In this document: piece after piece, positions 1-13,650 of the stretch | Layout of the letters: the number at the start of each line of letters is the position of its first letter | Position numbering within the stretch: position 1 is the first letter of the stretch | DNA from: an uncultured Eubacteriales bacterium | GTDB lineage: Bacteria > Bacillota > Clostridia > Peptostreptococcales > Anaerovoracaceae | Length of the DNA stretch: 39,612 bases | Reading direction: 5' to 3' | NCBI GenBank assembly: GCA_902775345.1 | Contig: CACYLW010000006.1 | Span: 1 to 39,612 of the forward strand | Notes under the pieces: model-generated | Told to the model about the DNA's origin: nothing | Database searches by the model: none | The model's input: the letters and a program-made list of their open reading frames with translations, nothing else | Translations under genes and position numbers: made by a program

Positions 1-120
1 GTACTTTCTGTTGAGTACTGATGTGATTGCTGCTGTAAGAGTTGTCTTACCGTGGTCAACGTGGCCGATCGTACCAATGTTGATATGCGGTTTGGTTCTT
101 TCGTATTTCTGCTTAGCCAT
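1..120 (-). CDS. tuf: Elongation factor Tu, N-terminal 40 residues (partial)
   Basis: The reverse complement reads from an ATG at 120 into [20 protein letters not shown] and then [12 protein letters not shown], the EF-Tu start with its P-loop (GHVDHGKT). The rest of the gene lies beyond the left edge of the window. EF-Tu carries aminoacyl-tRNA to the ribosomal A site in the cytoplasm. An AAAGGAG ribosome binding site lies just upstream of the ATG. The gene is the last of the str operon and follows fusA after about 92 nt that contain a short GCGGA/TCCGC hairpin without a U-run, so read-through from fusA is expected. Confidence 0.97.
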   Translation of the reverse strand, partial: MAKQKYERTKPHINIGTIGHVDHGKTTLTAAITSVLNRKY

Positions 121-212
121 TTTTATCTCCTTTAATAAGTAGAAAATAAATATTGTTTTAAGTTTGCTTCTTTATATTTTGCGGAGCGTATCCGCCCGCG
201 CTGAGTCCGGAA

Positions 213-2279
213 CTACCTGATCATTTTGTCGGCAAGCGATTCCGGCAGCTTTTCGAAGTGGTCGAACTGCATCGTGTACACGCCTCTGCCCTGCGTCTTG
301 GAACGGAGGTCCGTCGCGTAACCGAACATCTCGGAGAGCGGCACGTAGCCTCTTACTACGGCTGCGCCGTTCTCGATGTCGGATCCTTCGATCCTGCCGC
401 GCCTTGAACTGATATCGCCGATGATATCGCCCATATGGTTGTCAGGCACGGTGACCTCTACCTTGAAGATAGGCTCGAGCAGTACCGGCTTCGCTTTCAT
501 GACGGCTTCCTTGAAGGCCTTTGAGCCTGCGATCTTGAATGCCATCTCCGAAGAGTCGACTTCGTGAAAGCTTCCGTCGTAGAGCTCTACGCCCACATCC
601 ACAACGTTGTATCCTGCAAGCGGTCCTGCCTGCATCGCTTCTTCGATACCGGCCTGTACACTTGGGATATACTCTCTCGGGATCGCTCCTCCGACGATGG
701 AGTTCTTGAATTCGAATCCTTCGCCCGGCTTTCTCGGATAGAGTTTGATCTTGACGTGCGCGTACTGTCCGCTTCCGCCTGTCTGCTTCGCGTGCTTGCA
801 GTCCACGTCGGCCATCGCTGTAACAGTCTCCTTGTAGGAAACCTGCGGTCTGCCGACATTGGCCTCTACCTTGAATTCTCTCAAGAGTCGGTCAACGATG
901 ATCTCCAGATGGAGCTCGCCCATTCCGGCGATGATGGTCTGACCCGTTTCAGGATTTGTATAAGTCCTGAATGTAGGGTCTTCCTCAGCCAGCTTGGCAA
1001 GCGCGATGCCCATCTTTTCCTGACCGATCTTGGTCTTAGGCTCGATCGCGATCTCAATGACAGGATCAGGGAATTCCATCGACTCGAGCACTATAGGGTG
1101 CTTGTCGTCGCAGAGTGTGTCGCCCGTAGTCGCAAACTTAAGACCCACCGCCGCAGCGATGTCTCCCGAGTAGACTGTCTCCAGCTCGCTTCTGTGATTG
1201 GCGTGCATCTGCAGGATACGTCCGAATCTCTCCTTGCGGTCTTTCGTCGCGTTGTATACATGCGAGCCCGAATTGAGAGAGCCCGAGTATACCCTGAAGA
1301 ACGCCAGCTTACCCACATACGGGTCAGCCATGATCTTGAAAACGAGTGCTGAGAACGGTCCGTCGTCTCCGGCCGCTCTTTCTTCTTCCTTCTTTGTATA
1401 AGGGTTCTCACCCTTGATAGGAGGAATGTCGAGCGGTGACGGCATGTAGTCCACGACTCCGTCGAGCATCAGCTGAACGCCCTTGTTTCTGTAAGCCGAA
1501 CCGCAGAATACCGGATACATGTTGCCATTGATGGTTTCGCGGCGGATCACACGCTTGATGTCCTCTGCCGGCATATCTTCGCCCTCGAGGTACATCATCA
1601 TGAGATCCTCATCATATTCGGCTACAGCTTCGAGCAGCTTGTCTCTCCATGCCTTTGCCTCTTCAAGCATATTCTCAGGGATCTCTTTCTCTTCGTATAC
1701 CTTTCCGAGGTCATCGTCATGATAGAGCTCAGCCTTCATCTTTACCAGGTCGATGATGCCGATGAAATCAGCTTCGGACCCGATAGGCAGCTGTACTGCG
1801 ACTGCGTTTGCCTTGAGCCTGTCACGGATCATGTCGAGTACGTGGAAGTAGTTCGCTCCGAGGATGTCCATCTTGTTAACGAAGATCATGCGAGGAACTC
1901 CGTACTTCTCGGCCTGTCTCCAGACTGTCTCGCTCTGAGGCTCGACGCCGCCCTTGGCGCAAAGCACCATTACTGCTCCGTCGAGAACTCTCAGCGATCT
2001 TTCAACCTCAACTGTGAAGTCGACGTGTCCCGGAGTGTCGATGATGTTGATCCTGGTATCCTTCCACTGAGCAGTAGTAGCGGCGGAAGTGATGGTGATG
2101 CCGCGTTCCTGTTCCTGCTCCATCCAGTCCATGGTGGCTGCGCCCTCATGGGTCTCACCCAGCTTGTGGGTGCGTCCTGTGTAGAAGAGGATTCTCTCCG
2201 TTGTAGTTGTCTTTCCGGCATCGATGTGAGCCATGATACCGATATTGCGTGTTTTTTCAAGAGTAAACGCTCTTCCCAT
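213..2279 (-). CDS. fusA: Elongation factor G
   Basis: The translocation GTPase of the ribosome, 688 residues, which is the usual length. The P-loop AHIDAGKT sits at residues 17-24, followed by the switch region with RGITI, DTPGH and NKMD, then domains II-V ending in LADKMIR. I take the ATG at 2279 as the start. An upstream in-frame GTG at 2297 would add six residues, but the AAGGAGG ribosome binding site lies inside that extension, 5-6 nt before the ATG, and [12 protein letters not shown] is the family N-terminus. The gene sits 50 nt downstream of rpsG and upstream of tuf in the str operon. The [11 protein letters not shown] segment of domain IV is intact here, which helps in reading the broken paralogue at 32903-34782. 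Confidence 0.98.
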   Translation of the reverse strand: MGRAFTLEKTRNIGIMAHIDAGKTTTTERILFYTGRTHKLGETHEGAATMDWMEQEQERGITITSAATTAQWKDTRINIIDTPGHVDFTVEVERSLRVLDGAVMVLCAKGGVEPQSETVWRQAEKYGVPRMIFVNKMDILGANYFHVLDMIRDRLKANAVAVQLPIGSEADFIGIIDLVKMKAELYHDDDLGKVYEEKEIPENMLEEAKAWRDKLLEAVAEYDEDLMMMYLEGEDMPAEDIKRVIRRETINGNMYPVFCGSAYRNKGVQLMLDGVVDYMPSPLDIPPIKGENPYTKKEEERAAGDDGPFSALVFKIMADPYVGKLAFFRVYSGSLNSGSHVYNATKDRKERFGRILQMHANHRSELETVYSGDIAAAVGLKFATTGDTLCDDKHPIVLESMEFPDPVIEIAIEPKTKIGQEKMGIALAKLAEEDPTFRTYTNPETGQTIIAGMGELHLEIIVDRLLREFKVEANVGRPQVSYKETVTAMADVDCKHAKQTGGSGQYAHVKIKLYPRKPGEGFEFKNSIVGGAIPREYIPSVQAGIEEAMQAGPLAGYNVVDVGVELYDGSFHEVDSSEMAFKIAGSKAFKEAVMKAKPVLLEPIFKVEVTVPDNHMGDIIGDISSRRGRIEGSDIENGAAVVRGYVPLSEMFGYATDLRSKTQGRGVYTMQFDHFEKLPESLADKMIR

Positions 2280-2329
2280 TACTCCCTCCTTTCTCACTGC
2301 TTAACTTGTGATATAACTGTTTCTCCAGA

Positions 2330-2821
<492 letters not shown>

Positions 2822-2961
2822 TTAAGTCGGTACTCGTTGACTCTGCACGATCTTCTTCGGATGACTGATACCGTCACCTTACTCGTACAGCAGCCCCCGC
2901 GGCGCTCTTTTATGATAAAAAGAATGCCTTCTGTACTTCTAAGTTGTTGATTGTTTTACTG

Positions 2962-2979
2962 AAGGGGCTCAGCCCCCTT
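2962..2979 (-). other. Hairpin in the rpsL-rpsG spacer
   Basis: On the minus strand the RNA reads AAGGGGGCTGAGCCCCTT, a GC-rich stem about 20 nt after the rpsL stop. It is followed by CAGTAAAAC rather than a U-run, so it is a poor intrinsic terminator. It could stabilise the upstream message or belong to a larger structure in the 197-nt spacer before rpsG. Confidence 0.45.
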
Positions 2980-2997
2980 AAGTCAAGGTCTTCTATA

Positions 2998-3459
2998 TTA
3001 CTTCTTGACCTTAGGTCTCTTTGCTCCGTATTTGGAACGACCCTGTCCGCGGTTTGCAACGCCGGATGCGTCGAGTGTACCTCTGATGATGTGATATCTT
3101 ACACCCGGGAGGTCCTTAACTCTGCCGCCTCTTACCAGAACAACGCTGTGCTCCTGAAGATTGTGTCCGATACCAGGAATGTAGGCTGTAACTTCCATTC
3201 CGTTTGTAAGACGGACTCTTGCAACTTTACGAAGAGCGGAGTTCGGCTTCTTCGGTGTGACTGTCTTAACTGCTACGCATACGCCTCTCTTCTGAGGGGA
3301 GTTAACGTTGGTAAGAGTCTTGTGAAGTGTGTTCATGTTCTTACCGAGTGCAGGAGCTGTCGACTTCTTTACCGAGCTCTGTCTGCCCTGACGTACTAAC
3401 TGGTTAATGCATTTTTTGTGGTTTTTTGTCCGAGCAAAATCTTTTGCAAACGACCGCAC
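2998..3459 (-). CDS. rpsL: 30S ribosomal protein S12, abnormal 5' end
   Basis: The body is unmistakable S12: [10 protein letters not shown], the decoding-centre segment [36 protein letters not shown] and the basic tail [15 protein letters not shown]12 helps decode at the A site of the 30S subunit. The normal start, Met-Pro-Thr-Ile-Asn-Gln, is missing: the DNA reads ATGCATTAACCAG, as if about five bases between ATG C and ATT were lost, so that ATG is out of frame and meets a stop at once. No Shine-Dalgarno sequence precedes it. The nearest in-frame starts are a GTG at 3459 (AGGAG about 10 nt upstream, adding 17 non-family residues) and an ATG at 3519. I list the GTG, but the start is unresolved. 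Deletion, assembly error or a real extension are all possible. The gene is certain, its start is not. Confidence 0.9.
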   Translation of the reverse strand: MRSFAKDFARTKNHKKCINQLVRQGRQSSVKKSTAPALGKNMNTLHKTLTNVNSPQKRGVCVAVKTVTPKKPNSALRKVARVRLTNGMEVTAYIPGIGHNLQEHSVVLVRGGRVKDLPGVRYHIIRGTLDASGVANRGQGRSKYGAKRPKVKK

Positions 3460-3628
3460 GCCGGATATGCTCCTGAACGGAGTTGCGGAGCAGCATCGCA
3501 GCAAAAACGTTTCGCACATCTTTAATAATCAGCCCTTAAGCTTACCGATATTACGCAGGCTTGCCGCAATCAATTCCGCGAAGGAGATATCCGGATCGGA
3601 TGCGGGCGCCGGGAAGAACAGGGATAAA
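3460..3628 (-). other. rpsL upstream region with inverted repeat, no clear promoter
   Basis: Between the rpoC terminator and rpsL the minus strand should carry the str operon promoter, because the terminator isolates rpsL from rpoC. I find no good TTGACA/TATAAT pair. An imperfect inverted repeat has arms at 3461-3473 (CCGGATATGCTCC) and 3583-3594 (GGAGATATCCGG). A 36-codon minus-strand frame from 3639 to 3529 overlaps the terminator and is probably chance. Confidence 0.4.
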
Positions 3629-3658
3629 AAGAACCGCATACAAATGCATGCGGTTCTT
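3629..3658 (-). terminator. Intrinsic terminator of rpoBC
   Basis: The minus-strand RNA forms an 11-bp stem AAGAACCGCAT / ATGCGGTTCTT with an 8-nt loop, followed by TTTTTA. It starts about 20 nt after the rpoC stop. Few rho-independent terminators are this regular. Confidence 0.93.
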
Positions 3659-3677
3659 CCATTTCAATTAATGCGGT

Positions 3678-7337
<3,660 letters not shown>

Positions 7338-7355
7338 GATATTGCCTCCCCTCTC

Positions 7356-10300
7356 TTACTCTTCATCTTCGAACAGCGATCCGGCCTCGGCTTCCGCCAG
7401 GTCTTCAAGGCTGTCCATCTCAACAGCGTCTGCAAGGTCGATGTCCGGCTCGGCAGCACCAAGCGCCAGCGCTTCGATCATCGACGAGATATTGTCGATA
7501 TCGAATTCATCTTCTTCCTCTTCCTGAGCAGCTTTGAACTCGGCAGCAGCCGCCGCAGCTTCCTCGTCCTGCATCTGCTCTCTTCTTTCGCGCTCGGCTC
7601 TTCTGTCGTTTTCACTTATCATTCTGTCGAATGTAAGCGCGCCGTCATATTCCGAAGTCTCTCTGATCTTGATCTCACTGTCATCGCCGGCCTTTGTTCT
7701 GATATCGAGAGCAAGTGCCTGGAGTTCCTTGATGAGAACCTTGAACGATTCAGGAATACCCGGTTCAGGGATATTGACTCCGTTGATGATCGACTCGTAT
7801 GTCTTTGTACGTCCGATGATGTCGTCGGACTTGACGGTCAGGATCTCCTGCAGAGTGTAAGCAGCGCCGTAAGCTTCGAGCGCCCATACTTCCATCTCTC
7901 CGAATCTCTGTCCGCCGAACTGTGCCTTTCCGCCGAGAGGCTGCTGTGTGACCAGTGAGTACGGGCCCGTCGATCTGGCGTGGATCTTGTCGTCTACCAG
8001 ATGGTGGAGCTTGAGCATGTACATGTAGCCTACTGTAACAGGGCTGTCGAAGTACTCGCCCGTACGTCCGTCTCTGAGTCTCAGCTTACCTGTCTCAGGA
8101 TAGCCTTCCTCCTTGAGGAGCTGGATAACGTCGCTCTCATGTGCTCCGTCGAATACCGGAGTCGAAACATACCACCCCTTCGACTTAGCGGCCAGTCCGA
8201 GGTGTACCTCGAGTACCTGTCCGACGTTCATACGGGAAGGAACGCCCAGAGGGTTAAGCATTACCTGCAGCGGCTCACCGTCTTCCTTGAACGGCATGTC
8301 TTCCTGAGGAAGGATCCTCGAGATGACACCCTTGTTTCCGTGACGGCCGGCCATCTTGTCGCCTACGTTGATCTTTCTCTTTGTAGCAACATAGACTCTG
8401 ACTATTTTGTTTACTCCCGGTGGGAGCTCTGTGCTGTTTGTCTTGTCGAAGACTCTTACATCGATTACGATACCCTCTTCACCGTGAGGCAGCTTGAGGG
8501 ACGAATCTCTGACTTCCTTCGACTTCTCGCCGAAGATGGCGCGCAGCATTCTTGCTTCCGGAGTGAGGTCTGTCTCGCTCTTCGGAGTCAGCTTGCCGAC
8601 GAGGATGTCATTCGACTTGACCTCGGCGCCGATTCTTACGATACCTTCTTCGTCGAGCTCCTTGAGCATGTCGCCCGGGAGGTTCGGGATATCCCTTGTG
8701 ATTTCCTCAGGTCCGAGCTTTGTGTCTCTGGCTTCGCACTCATGCTTCTCGATGTGAAGCGATGTGAGCACGTCGTCCATGAGCAGTCTCTCGTTGAGGA
8801 TGATAGCGTCCTCGTAGTTGTAGCCTTCCCATGTCATGAATCCGATCAGGAGATTCTTTCCGAGGGAGATCTCGCCCAGGCTTGTGGACGGACCGTCTGC
8901 TACCACTTCGCCTGCTTCCAGGTGCTCGCCGAATGCGACGATAGGTCTCTGATTGATGCAGGTTCCCTGGTTGGAACGCTTGAATTTGAGCATCTTGTAC
9001 TCGTCTATTGTGCCGTCGCTGTCTCTTGTGATCCTGACGTAGTTGGCGTCAACATAGGAGACCACACCTGCGTTCTTGCACAGTACTACAGCACCGGAAT
9101 CGCATGCAGCCTTGTACTCGATACCTGTGCCGATGTAAGGCGCTTCGGTAACAAGCAGCGGAACTGCCTGCCTCTGCATGTTTGAACCCATCAGCGCACG
9201 GTTAGCGTCGTCGTTCTCGAGGAACGGGATCATTGCCGTGGCTACGGATACTACCTGCTTAGGCGAAACGTCCATGTAGTCGACTTCCGTCTTAGGTACC
9301 ATGGTGATCTCACCCTTGATTCCTCTTACGGCGACCTTGTTGTTGACGAAGTGTCCCTCTTCATCGAGAGGCTCGTTCGCCTGAGCAACGATCATAAGGT
9401 CTTCGTCAGCAGCAGCGAGGTACTGGACCTCTTTCGTGACGATGCCCTTCTCCTTGTCGACCTTGCGGTACGGAGTCTCGATGAATCCGTACTGGTTGAT
9501 GATGCCGTATGTTGTGAGCGAACCGATAAGTCCGATGTTCGGACCTTCAGGTGTCTCGATAGGGCACATCCTGCCGTAGTGCGAGTAATGTACGTCTCTG
9601 ACCTCCATGCCGGCTCTCTCTCTTGAAAGTCCGCCAGGCCCGAGTGCCGAGAGCCTTCTCTTATGAGTCAGCTCTGCGAGCGGGTTGTTCTGGTCCATGA
9701 ACTGCGACAGCTGTGAAGATCCGAAGAACTCCTTGATGGCTGCGGTCACAGGCCTGATGTTGATCAGCTGCTGAGGAGTCGAGTTCTCAGTGGTCATTCT
9801 TTCCCTGATCGTCTTCTCCATTCTTGCAAAGCCGATCCTGCACTGGTTCTGCAGAAGCTCTCCGACTGTCTTGAGACGTCTGTTGGAGAGGTGGTCGATG
9901 TCGTCTGTCTCGCCTATGCCGCTGTTGAGGTTGATCAGATAGCTGATGGAAGCGATGATATCCTCGAGGATGATGTGCTTCGGGCTCAGCTCTTTTCTTC
10001 TGTTTGCGATGAGCGATCTCAGCTTGTCTTCGTCGCCTTCAGCCTTCTCGATGATGTCCATGAGAACAGGGTAGAAGACCTTCTCGGACAGTCTGTAAGG
10101 TGTGAGGTCGATATTTACATACTTAGCAGGATCTACGAAGTTGTTTCCGATGACCTTTGTGATCTGGGTCTCTTCCTCTTCGTTCTTGCTGTATACGAGT
10201 ACCGACTTGACGCCTGCGTCCTCGATGACCATTGCCATCGGTCTCGAGATGTGTCCGTCTTTCTCAACGAGGATCTCGCCCGTGTTAGGGTCGATGACAT

Positions 10301-11198
10301 CCTCTGCAGCGACTGTGTCGACGAGTCTGTCGTGCAGTCCCAGCTTGCGGTTATATTTGAATCTTCCGACCTTTGCGAGGTCGTAGCGCCTCTCGTCGAA
10401 GAGCAGCGCCATCAGCATGGATCTTGCGTTCTCAACTGTCGGCGGCTCTCCCGGTCTCAGTCTTCTGTAGAGCTCTCTGAGTCCGTCAGCGCTGTTCTTT
10501 GTCGTATCCTTCTCGAGCGTGCGCATCAGTCTTTCATCTTCGCCGAAGATGGCAATGATGTCTTCATTGCTGCTGAGTGCGAGCGCTTCAGGATCGATGA
10601 TGCCGAGTGCTCTGAGGAACGATGTCAGCGGCTGCTTTCTCGTTCTGTCGACTCTTACGTACAGGATGCCCTGCGAGTCTGTCTCGTACTCGAGCCACGC
10701 GCCTCTGTTAGGAATGACCTGCGAGCTGTAGAGTCTCTGGTTGGACTTGTCGGTAGCAACGTCAAAGTATGGTCCCGGAGAACGGACCATCTGTGTAACG
10801 ATGGCTCTCTCGGCTCCGTTGTAGACGAATGTACCCTTCTCTGTCATGAGAGGGAAATCTCCCATGAAAACGTCCTGTTCCTTCATCTCACCGGTCTCGC
10901 GGTTGATAAGTCTTACCTTTACTGTCAGAGCAGTCGCGTATGTGGCATCTCTCTCCTTGCACTCCTCCTGATCGTACTTAGGAGTGTCGGAGAACTGGTA
11001 ATCCGCGAATTCCAGGCTTAATGTGTTGGTTGTATCGCGGATAGGAGATACGTCGTCGAGCACCTCGCCGAGGCCCTCTTCGACAAACCATTTGTATGAC
11101 TTTGTCTGGACGTCAATGAGGTTCGGCATTTCGCAGACCTCATTGATCTTGGCAAAGCTCATACGCTCTTTTCTTCCAACTTTTACTGGGGTTGGCAT
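7356..11198 (-). CDS. rpoB: DNA-directed RNA polymerase subunit beta
   Basis: The 1280-residue beta subunit of RNA polymerase, with the rifampicin pocket segment ([21 protein letters not shown]) and the catalytic-centre stretch GRHGNKG. The N-terminus [20 protein letters not shown] is typical, and the ATG at 11198 has an AAGGAGC ribosome binding site 8 nt upstream. The C-terminal 70 residues are an acidic, Ala/Glu-rich extension ([15 protein letters not shown] and onward) like the tail of rpoC, a feature of several Clostridia. The gene follows rplL after an unusually long structured gap of 614 nt and probably has its own promoter there. Confidence 0.99.
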   Translation of the reverse strand: MPTPVKVGRKERMSFAKINEVCEMPNLIDVQTKSYKWFVEEGLGEVLDDVSPIRDTTNTLSLEFADYQFSDTPKYDQEECKERDATYATALTVKVRLINRETGEMKEQDVFMGDFPLMTEKGTFVYNGAERAIVTQMVRSPGPYFDVATDKSNQRLYSSQVIPNRGAWLEYETDSQGILYVRVDRTRKQPLTSFLRALGIIDPEALALSSNEDIIAIFGEDERLMRTLEKDTTKNSADGLRELYRRLRPGEPPTVENARSMLMALLFDERRYDLAKVGRFKYNRKLGLHDRLVDTVAAEDVIDPNTGEILVEKDGHISRPMAMVIEDAGVKSVLVYSKNEEEETQITKVIGNNFVDPAKYVNIDLTPYRLSEKVFYPVLMDIIEKAEGDEDKLRSLIANRRKELSPKHIILEDIIASISYLINLNSGIGETDDIDHLSNRRLKTVGELLQNQCRIGFARMEKTIRERMTTENSTPQQLINIRPVTAAIKEFFGSSQLSQFMDQNNPLAELTHKRRLSALGPGGLSRERAGMEVRDVHYSHYGRMCPIETPEGPNIGLIGSLTTYGIINQYGFIETPYRKVDKEKGIVTKEVQYLAAADEDLMIVAQANEPLDEEGHFVNNKVAVRGIKGEITMVPKTEVDYMDVSPKQVVSVATAMIPFLENDDANRALMGSNMQRQAVPLLVTEAPYIGTGIEYKAACDSGAVVLCKNAGVVSYVDANYVRITRDSDGTIDEYKMLKFKRSNQGTCINQRPIVAFGEHLEAGEVVADGPSTSLGEISLGKNLLIGFMTWEGYNYEDAIILNERLLMDDVLTSLHIEKHECEARDTKLGPEEITRDIPNLPGDMLKELDEEGIVRIGAEVKSNDILVGKLTPKSETDLTPEARMLRAIFGEKSKEVRDSSLKLPHGEEGIVIDVRVFDKTNSTELPPGVNKIVRVYVATKRKINVGDKMAGRHGNKGVISRILPQEDMPFKEDGEPLQVMLNPLGVPSRMNVGQVLEVHLGLAAKSKGWYVSTPVFDGAHESDVIQLLKEEGYPETGKLRLRDGRTGEYFDSPVTVGYMYMLKLHHLVDDKIHARSTGPYSLVTQQPLGGKAQFGGQRFGEMEVWALEAYGAAYTLQEILTVKSDDIIGRTKTYESIINGVNIPEPGIPESFKVLIKELQALALDIRTKAGDDSEIKIRETSEYDGALTFDRMISENDRRAERERREQMQDEEAAAAAAEFKAAQEEEEDEFDIDNISSMIEALALGAAEPDIDLADAVEMDSLEDLAEAEAGSLFEDEE

Positions 11199-11228
11199 GT
11201 TGTTTGCTCCTTATCTTTCTGTTTGTGG

Positions 11229-11432
11229 CCGGCATATATAGTCCGTCCGCGAACGTCCTCAAAAGTCCGAAGCGCAATCCGCTTCATCGCTCTTCCATGC
11301 GCCTCCGGAAATTCCGCTCCGCTGCAAGCGTGCGGAGTTCCAGTTTCCGGAGTTCGTTTCGTCGTCAGAGCGCTGCCGCGGTGTGCTTCTGCACTTTCTG
11401 CGGAGTGTTCGCTGCCGGATTATATATGCCGG
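11229..11432. repeat. Long imperfect inverted repeat in the rpoB upstream region
   Basis: Arms at 11229-11254 (plus) and 11407-11432 (as its reverse complement) match at 23 of 26 positions, including an identical 12-mer CCGGCATATATA and GCGAAC. The 150-nt interior contains another nested stem around CCGGAAA / TTTCCGG with GCTCCGC / GCGGAG inside it. The left arm is 30 nt upstream of the rpoB ATG and the right arm carries the candidate -10 box. It may fold as the rpoB 5' leader or act as paired protein sites on DNA. Confidence 0.6.
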
Positions 11433-11447
11433 ACCCTTGAACAAAAA
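11419..11447 (-). promoter_or_regulatory. Possible rpoB promoter
   Basis: The minus strand has a perfect TATAAT at 11419-11424, 17 bp downstream of a weak -35 (TTTTTG, 11442-11447). It would give an rpoBC leader of about 210 nt. The -10 lies inside the inverted repeat arm, and the T-rich -35 side is AT-rich. The match is moderate because the -35 is poor. Confidence 0.4.
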
Positions 11448-11518
11448 ACGATTATGTTTTTGAAAAAGTGCACGTTTTGGCGCCTTTTTGCTTATTTTCA
11501 GCGCCCTCTAAACGCGCG

Positions 11519-11547
11519 AAATGAGCCTCGAAAGCCGGGGCTCATTT
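11519..11547. terminator. Terminator-like hairpin between rplL and rpoB
   Basis: A 9-bp perfect stem AAATGAGCC / GGCTCATTT with an 11-nt loop. The better U-run (TTTTAT) is on the plus strand; on the minus strand, the direction of the genes, the stem is followed by CGCGCG. It may attenuate read-through from rplL into rpoB, as is known for this boundary in other bacteria, or terminate a plus-strand transcript. Another hairpin, GGACTA / TAGTCC, lies at 11561-11580. Confidence 0.5.
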
Positions 11548-11599
11548 TATTGCGTGGGTCGGACTAATATCGCATAGTCCAATTTGTAAGTATTCAGTC

Positions 11600-11805
11600 G
11601 CGGGATGGCCGCGAGCAAATATCCGGCAGAACCGACTTCGCGGCAGCCGGCACTTAGCGATTGACGAGCAGCCTCAGCGACGAGCAGGCGAGGAGCCTGT
11701 GCCGGCTGCGACGTCAGAGCTTAGTACCGCTGCGTTAAGCCGCGACGAGGCGGGAGCCGTATCGGTTCGGACGGACATTTGCGAATGGCCATCCGCACCG
11801 CGTTT
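11600..11805. repeat. Large nested structured element of unknown type
   Basis: Four nested pairings bracket the element: GGATGGCC (11603-11610) with GGCCATCC (11787-11794); GCAAAT (11615-11620) with ATTTGC (11777-11782); AACCGA (11630-11635) with TCGGTT (11762-11767); and an inner 11-bp perfect stem GCAGCCGGCAC (11643-11653) with GTGCCGGCTGC (11699-11709). A T5 run follows at 11803-11807 on plus. On the minus strand the element contains repeated variants of GGCTCC, a few bases, then CTCGTCGC. Its core at 11646-11660 matches 14/15 bases of the element at 27067-27125. It lies in the rplL 3' side on minus and codes for nothing recognisable. A dispersed repeat or a structured RNA is possible. Confidence 0.65.
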
Positions 11806-11812
11806 TTAAAGC

Positions 11813-12175
11813 TTACTGAAGTTCTACTACAGCGCCAACAGCCTCGAGAGCTTCCTTCAGAGCGTTAGCTTCGTCAGGCAGTACGCCTTCCTTTACAACT
11901 GTAGGAGCTCCGTCTACGACAGCCTTTGCTTCCTTCAGTCCAAGACCTGTAGCTTCTCTTACAGCCTTGATAACCTTGATCTTTTCCTGTCCGATCTCCT
12001 TCAGAACGACGTTGAATTCGCTCTTCTCTTCTTCTTCTGCTGCTGCTGCGCCTGCTGCAGGAGCTGCTACTGCTACTGCGGAAACGCCAAATTCCTCTTC
12101 AAGAGCCTTTACGAGCTCGTTGATCTCAAGAATAGTCATGCTCTTAAGAGCCTCGATGATCTGAGTCTTATCCAT
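11813..12175 (-). CDS. rplL: 50S ribosomal protein L7/L12
   Basis: 120 residues with the full L7/L12 plan: an N-terminal dimerisation helix region, an Ala-rich hinge ([15 protein letters not shown]) around residues 38-52, and the C-terminal factor-binding domain with [12 protein letters not shown]. Several dimers form the ribosomal stalk that recruits translational GTPases. An AAGGAG ribosome binding site precedes the ATG at 12175. It follows rplJ by 67 nt and shares the L10 leader control upstream of rplJ. Confidence 0.98.
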   Translation of the reverse strand: MDKTQIIEALKSMTILEINELVKALEEEFGVSAVAVAAPAAGAAAAEEEEKSEFNVVLKEIGQEKIKVIKAVREATGLGLKEAKAVVDGAPTVVKEGVLPDEANALKEALEAVGAVVELQ

Positions 12176-12242
12176 TGTTTTTCTCCTTTTTCAAATTTTC
12201 TGTATGCGGCAACCGTGCCGCTCTGAGTGTGAATTTCGTTAA

Positions 12243-12740
12243 TTAAGCGTCCTTTTCTGCGATCGCTTTCAGTGTGAGGGCGAGCTTTGTCATCGGGCTC
12301 TGGATGCTTCCCATGAAACGTGCGATGAGAACATCTCTTCCCGGAATGCTTGCGAACTCCTCGATCTGAGCCTTATCGTATACGTTTCCTTCTACGAATC
12401 CGCCCTTGAATGCCATCTTCTTGTAATCCTTGATGGCCTTTGCAAGTACTCTTGCACCGGCTGTAACGTCATCTCCGCTGAATGCGAGAGCCGTTGAGCC
12501 TTTGAGAACGTCGCCTTCAGCGAGGCCGGCGAATTCAGTTCCGTCGATCGCTCTCTTGATCAGCGTGTTCTTATATACTGTGAAGTCGACGCCTTCCTTA
12601 CGGAGATCTGCTCTCATCTTATCGGCCTCGGCTACAGTGAGTCCCAGATAGTCAACTGCTACGATCGATCCGGCTTTTTCGAATTTTTCCTTGATCTCGT
12701 CGATGACGACCTGTTTAGCTTTCTTTGCTTCTACAGACAT
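12243..12740 (-). CDS. rplJ: 50S ribosomal protein L10
   Basis: 165 residues, the stalk-base protein that anchors L7/L12 dimers on 23S rRNA. It starts MSVEAKKAKQVVIDEIKEKF and includes the family segments YLGLTVAEADKMRADLR and VYKNTLIKRA. The C-terminal helix that binds L12 ends at LKAIAEKDA. A strong AAAGGAG ribosome binding site precedes the ATG. The mRNA leader (12786-12882) is the L10-binding autoregulatory element, so the L10/L12 complex should repress its own operon. Confidence 0.98.
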   Translation of the reverse strand: MSVEAKKAKQVVIDEIKEKFEKAGSIVAVDYLGLTVAEADKMRADLRKEGVDFTVYKNTLIKRAIDGTEFAGLAEGDVLKGSTALAFSGDDVTAGARVLAKAIKDYKKMAFKGGFVEGNVYDKAQIEEFASIPGRDVLIARFMGSIQSPMTKLALTLKAIAEKDA

Positions 12741-12785
12741 TATTTCTCCTTTCCGGCGATATCCCTTCGCCTAGTTTTGTCTTGT

Positions 12786-12882
12786 AGGTACAAATACCCC
12801 GCGTCATGAAGACAGCGGGGTTCAAATCTATGAATTGTACCTCGGCGGGAAATTAAGCTTTCGCACCCGCTGTCTTAGGTTG
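12786..12882 (-). promoter_or_regulatory. L10 leader (autoregulatory mRNA element of rplJL)
   Basis: The minus-strand RNA has the conserved L10-binding core CCTAAGACAGCGGGTG, then CTTAATTTCCCGCCGAGGT, as in the known L10 leader family. A second domain has an 8-bp stem AGGTACAA / TTGTACCT enclosing the hairpin CCCCGC / GCGGGG. The segment AAGACAGCGGG of the binding site is perfectly complementary (11 bp) to CCCGCTGTCTT inside that second hairpin, so two folds exclude each other. That suits a switch controlled by L10 and its L12 partners. No clear U-run follows the hairpin, so control may act on translation or through a weak attenuator. Confidence 0.88.
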
Positions 12883-12910
12883 GATATTCGTTTTTGTTTG
12901 TCTTGTCAGA

Positions 12911-13606
12911 CTAGAGTGTAACTGTTGCAGGATTGATCTTTACTCCAGGGCTCATCGTTGCTGCGATCGTGATGCTTCTGAAATACTGTCCCTTTGCTGC
13001 TGCAGGCTTAGCCTTTGCGATTGCCTGGATGAGTGCGTTTGCGTTCTCTACCAGCTGCTCTTCTGTGAAGGACTTCTTTCCGATGATGCAGTGGATGATG
13101 TTGGACTTGTCAAGTCTGTACTCGACCTTACCGGCTTTGATGTCTGCGAGAGCCTTTGTGAGGTCCATTGTTACTGTGCCTGACTTAGGGTTTGGCATGA
13201 GGCCTCTAGGTCCGAGGATCTTACCAAGACGTCCTACAACTCCCATCATGTCAGGTGTTGCGACTACTGCGTCGAATCCGAACCAGTTCTCGGTTCTGAT
13301 CTTGTCTGCCATATCCTCAGCGCCAACGAAGTCTGCGCCTGCTGCTGTTGCTTCTTCTGCCTTAGGGCCCTTAGCGAAAACCAGGACTATCTTGGTCTTG
13401 CCTGTGCCGTGCGGAAGAACCATAGCTCCTCTTACCTGCTGATCTGCGTGTCTGCCGTCTACTCCGAGGCGGAAGTGCATCTCAACTGTTTCGTCGAACT
13501 TTGCGTTGTTAAAGCTCTTGATCTGCTTTACTGCAGTTGCTACGTCTACGAGCTCGTGCTTGTCATAGGACTGCGCGATCTCTGCGTATCTCTTTGATCT
13601 TTTCAT
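12911..13606 (-). CDS. rplA: 50S ribosomal protein L1
   Basis: 231 residues of L1, the mobile stalk protein that guides the E-site tRNA and in many bacteria represses its own operon. Family segments include the [19 protein letters not shown] region, [24 protein letters not shown] and the C-terminal TMSPG. I start it at the ATG at 13606 ([14 protein letters not shown]), which has AAGGAGG six nt upstream. A longer frame to 13651 would add 15 residues that include this ribosome binding site. It follows rplK by 44 nt. Confidence 0.97.
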   Translation of the reverse strand: MKRSKRYAEIAQSYDKHELVDVATAVKQIKSFNNAKFDETVEMHFRLGVDGRHADQQVRGAMVLPHGTGKTKIVLVFAKGPKAEEATAAGADFVGAEDMADKIRTENWFGFDAVVATPDMMGVVGRLGKILGPRGLMPNPKSGTVTMDLTKALADIKAGKVEYRLDKSNIIHCIIGKKSFTEEQLVENANALIQAIAKAKPAAAKGQYFRSITIAATMSPGVKINPATVTL

Positions 13607-13650
13607 TCTTTCCTCCTTGTGGTACTTGCGGCTTTCGGCCTCCCACTTCA

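Noticed and set aside
3529-3639. 36-codon minus-strand frame upstream of rpsL starting MRFFLSLFFPAPAS
   Set aside because: It begins inside the rpoC terminator, has no ribosome binding site and resembles no family I know; its protein-like tail is suggestive but too short.
11192-11567. Plus-strand frames of 72 to 114 codons over the rplL-rpoB gap
   Set aside because: They span the inverted repeat and hairpins, have no ribosome binding site, and the region looks like leader and spacer.
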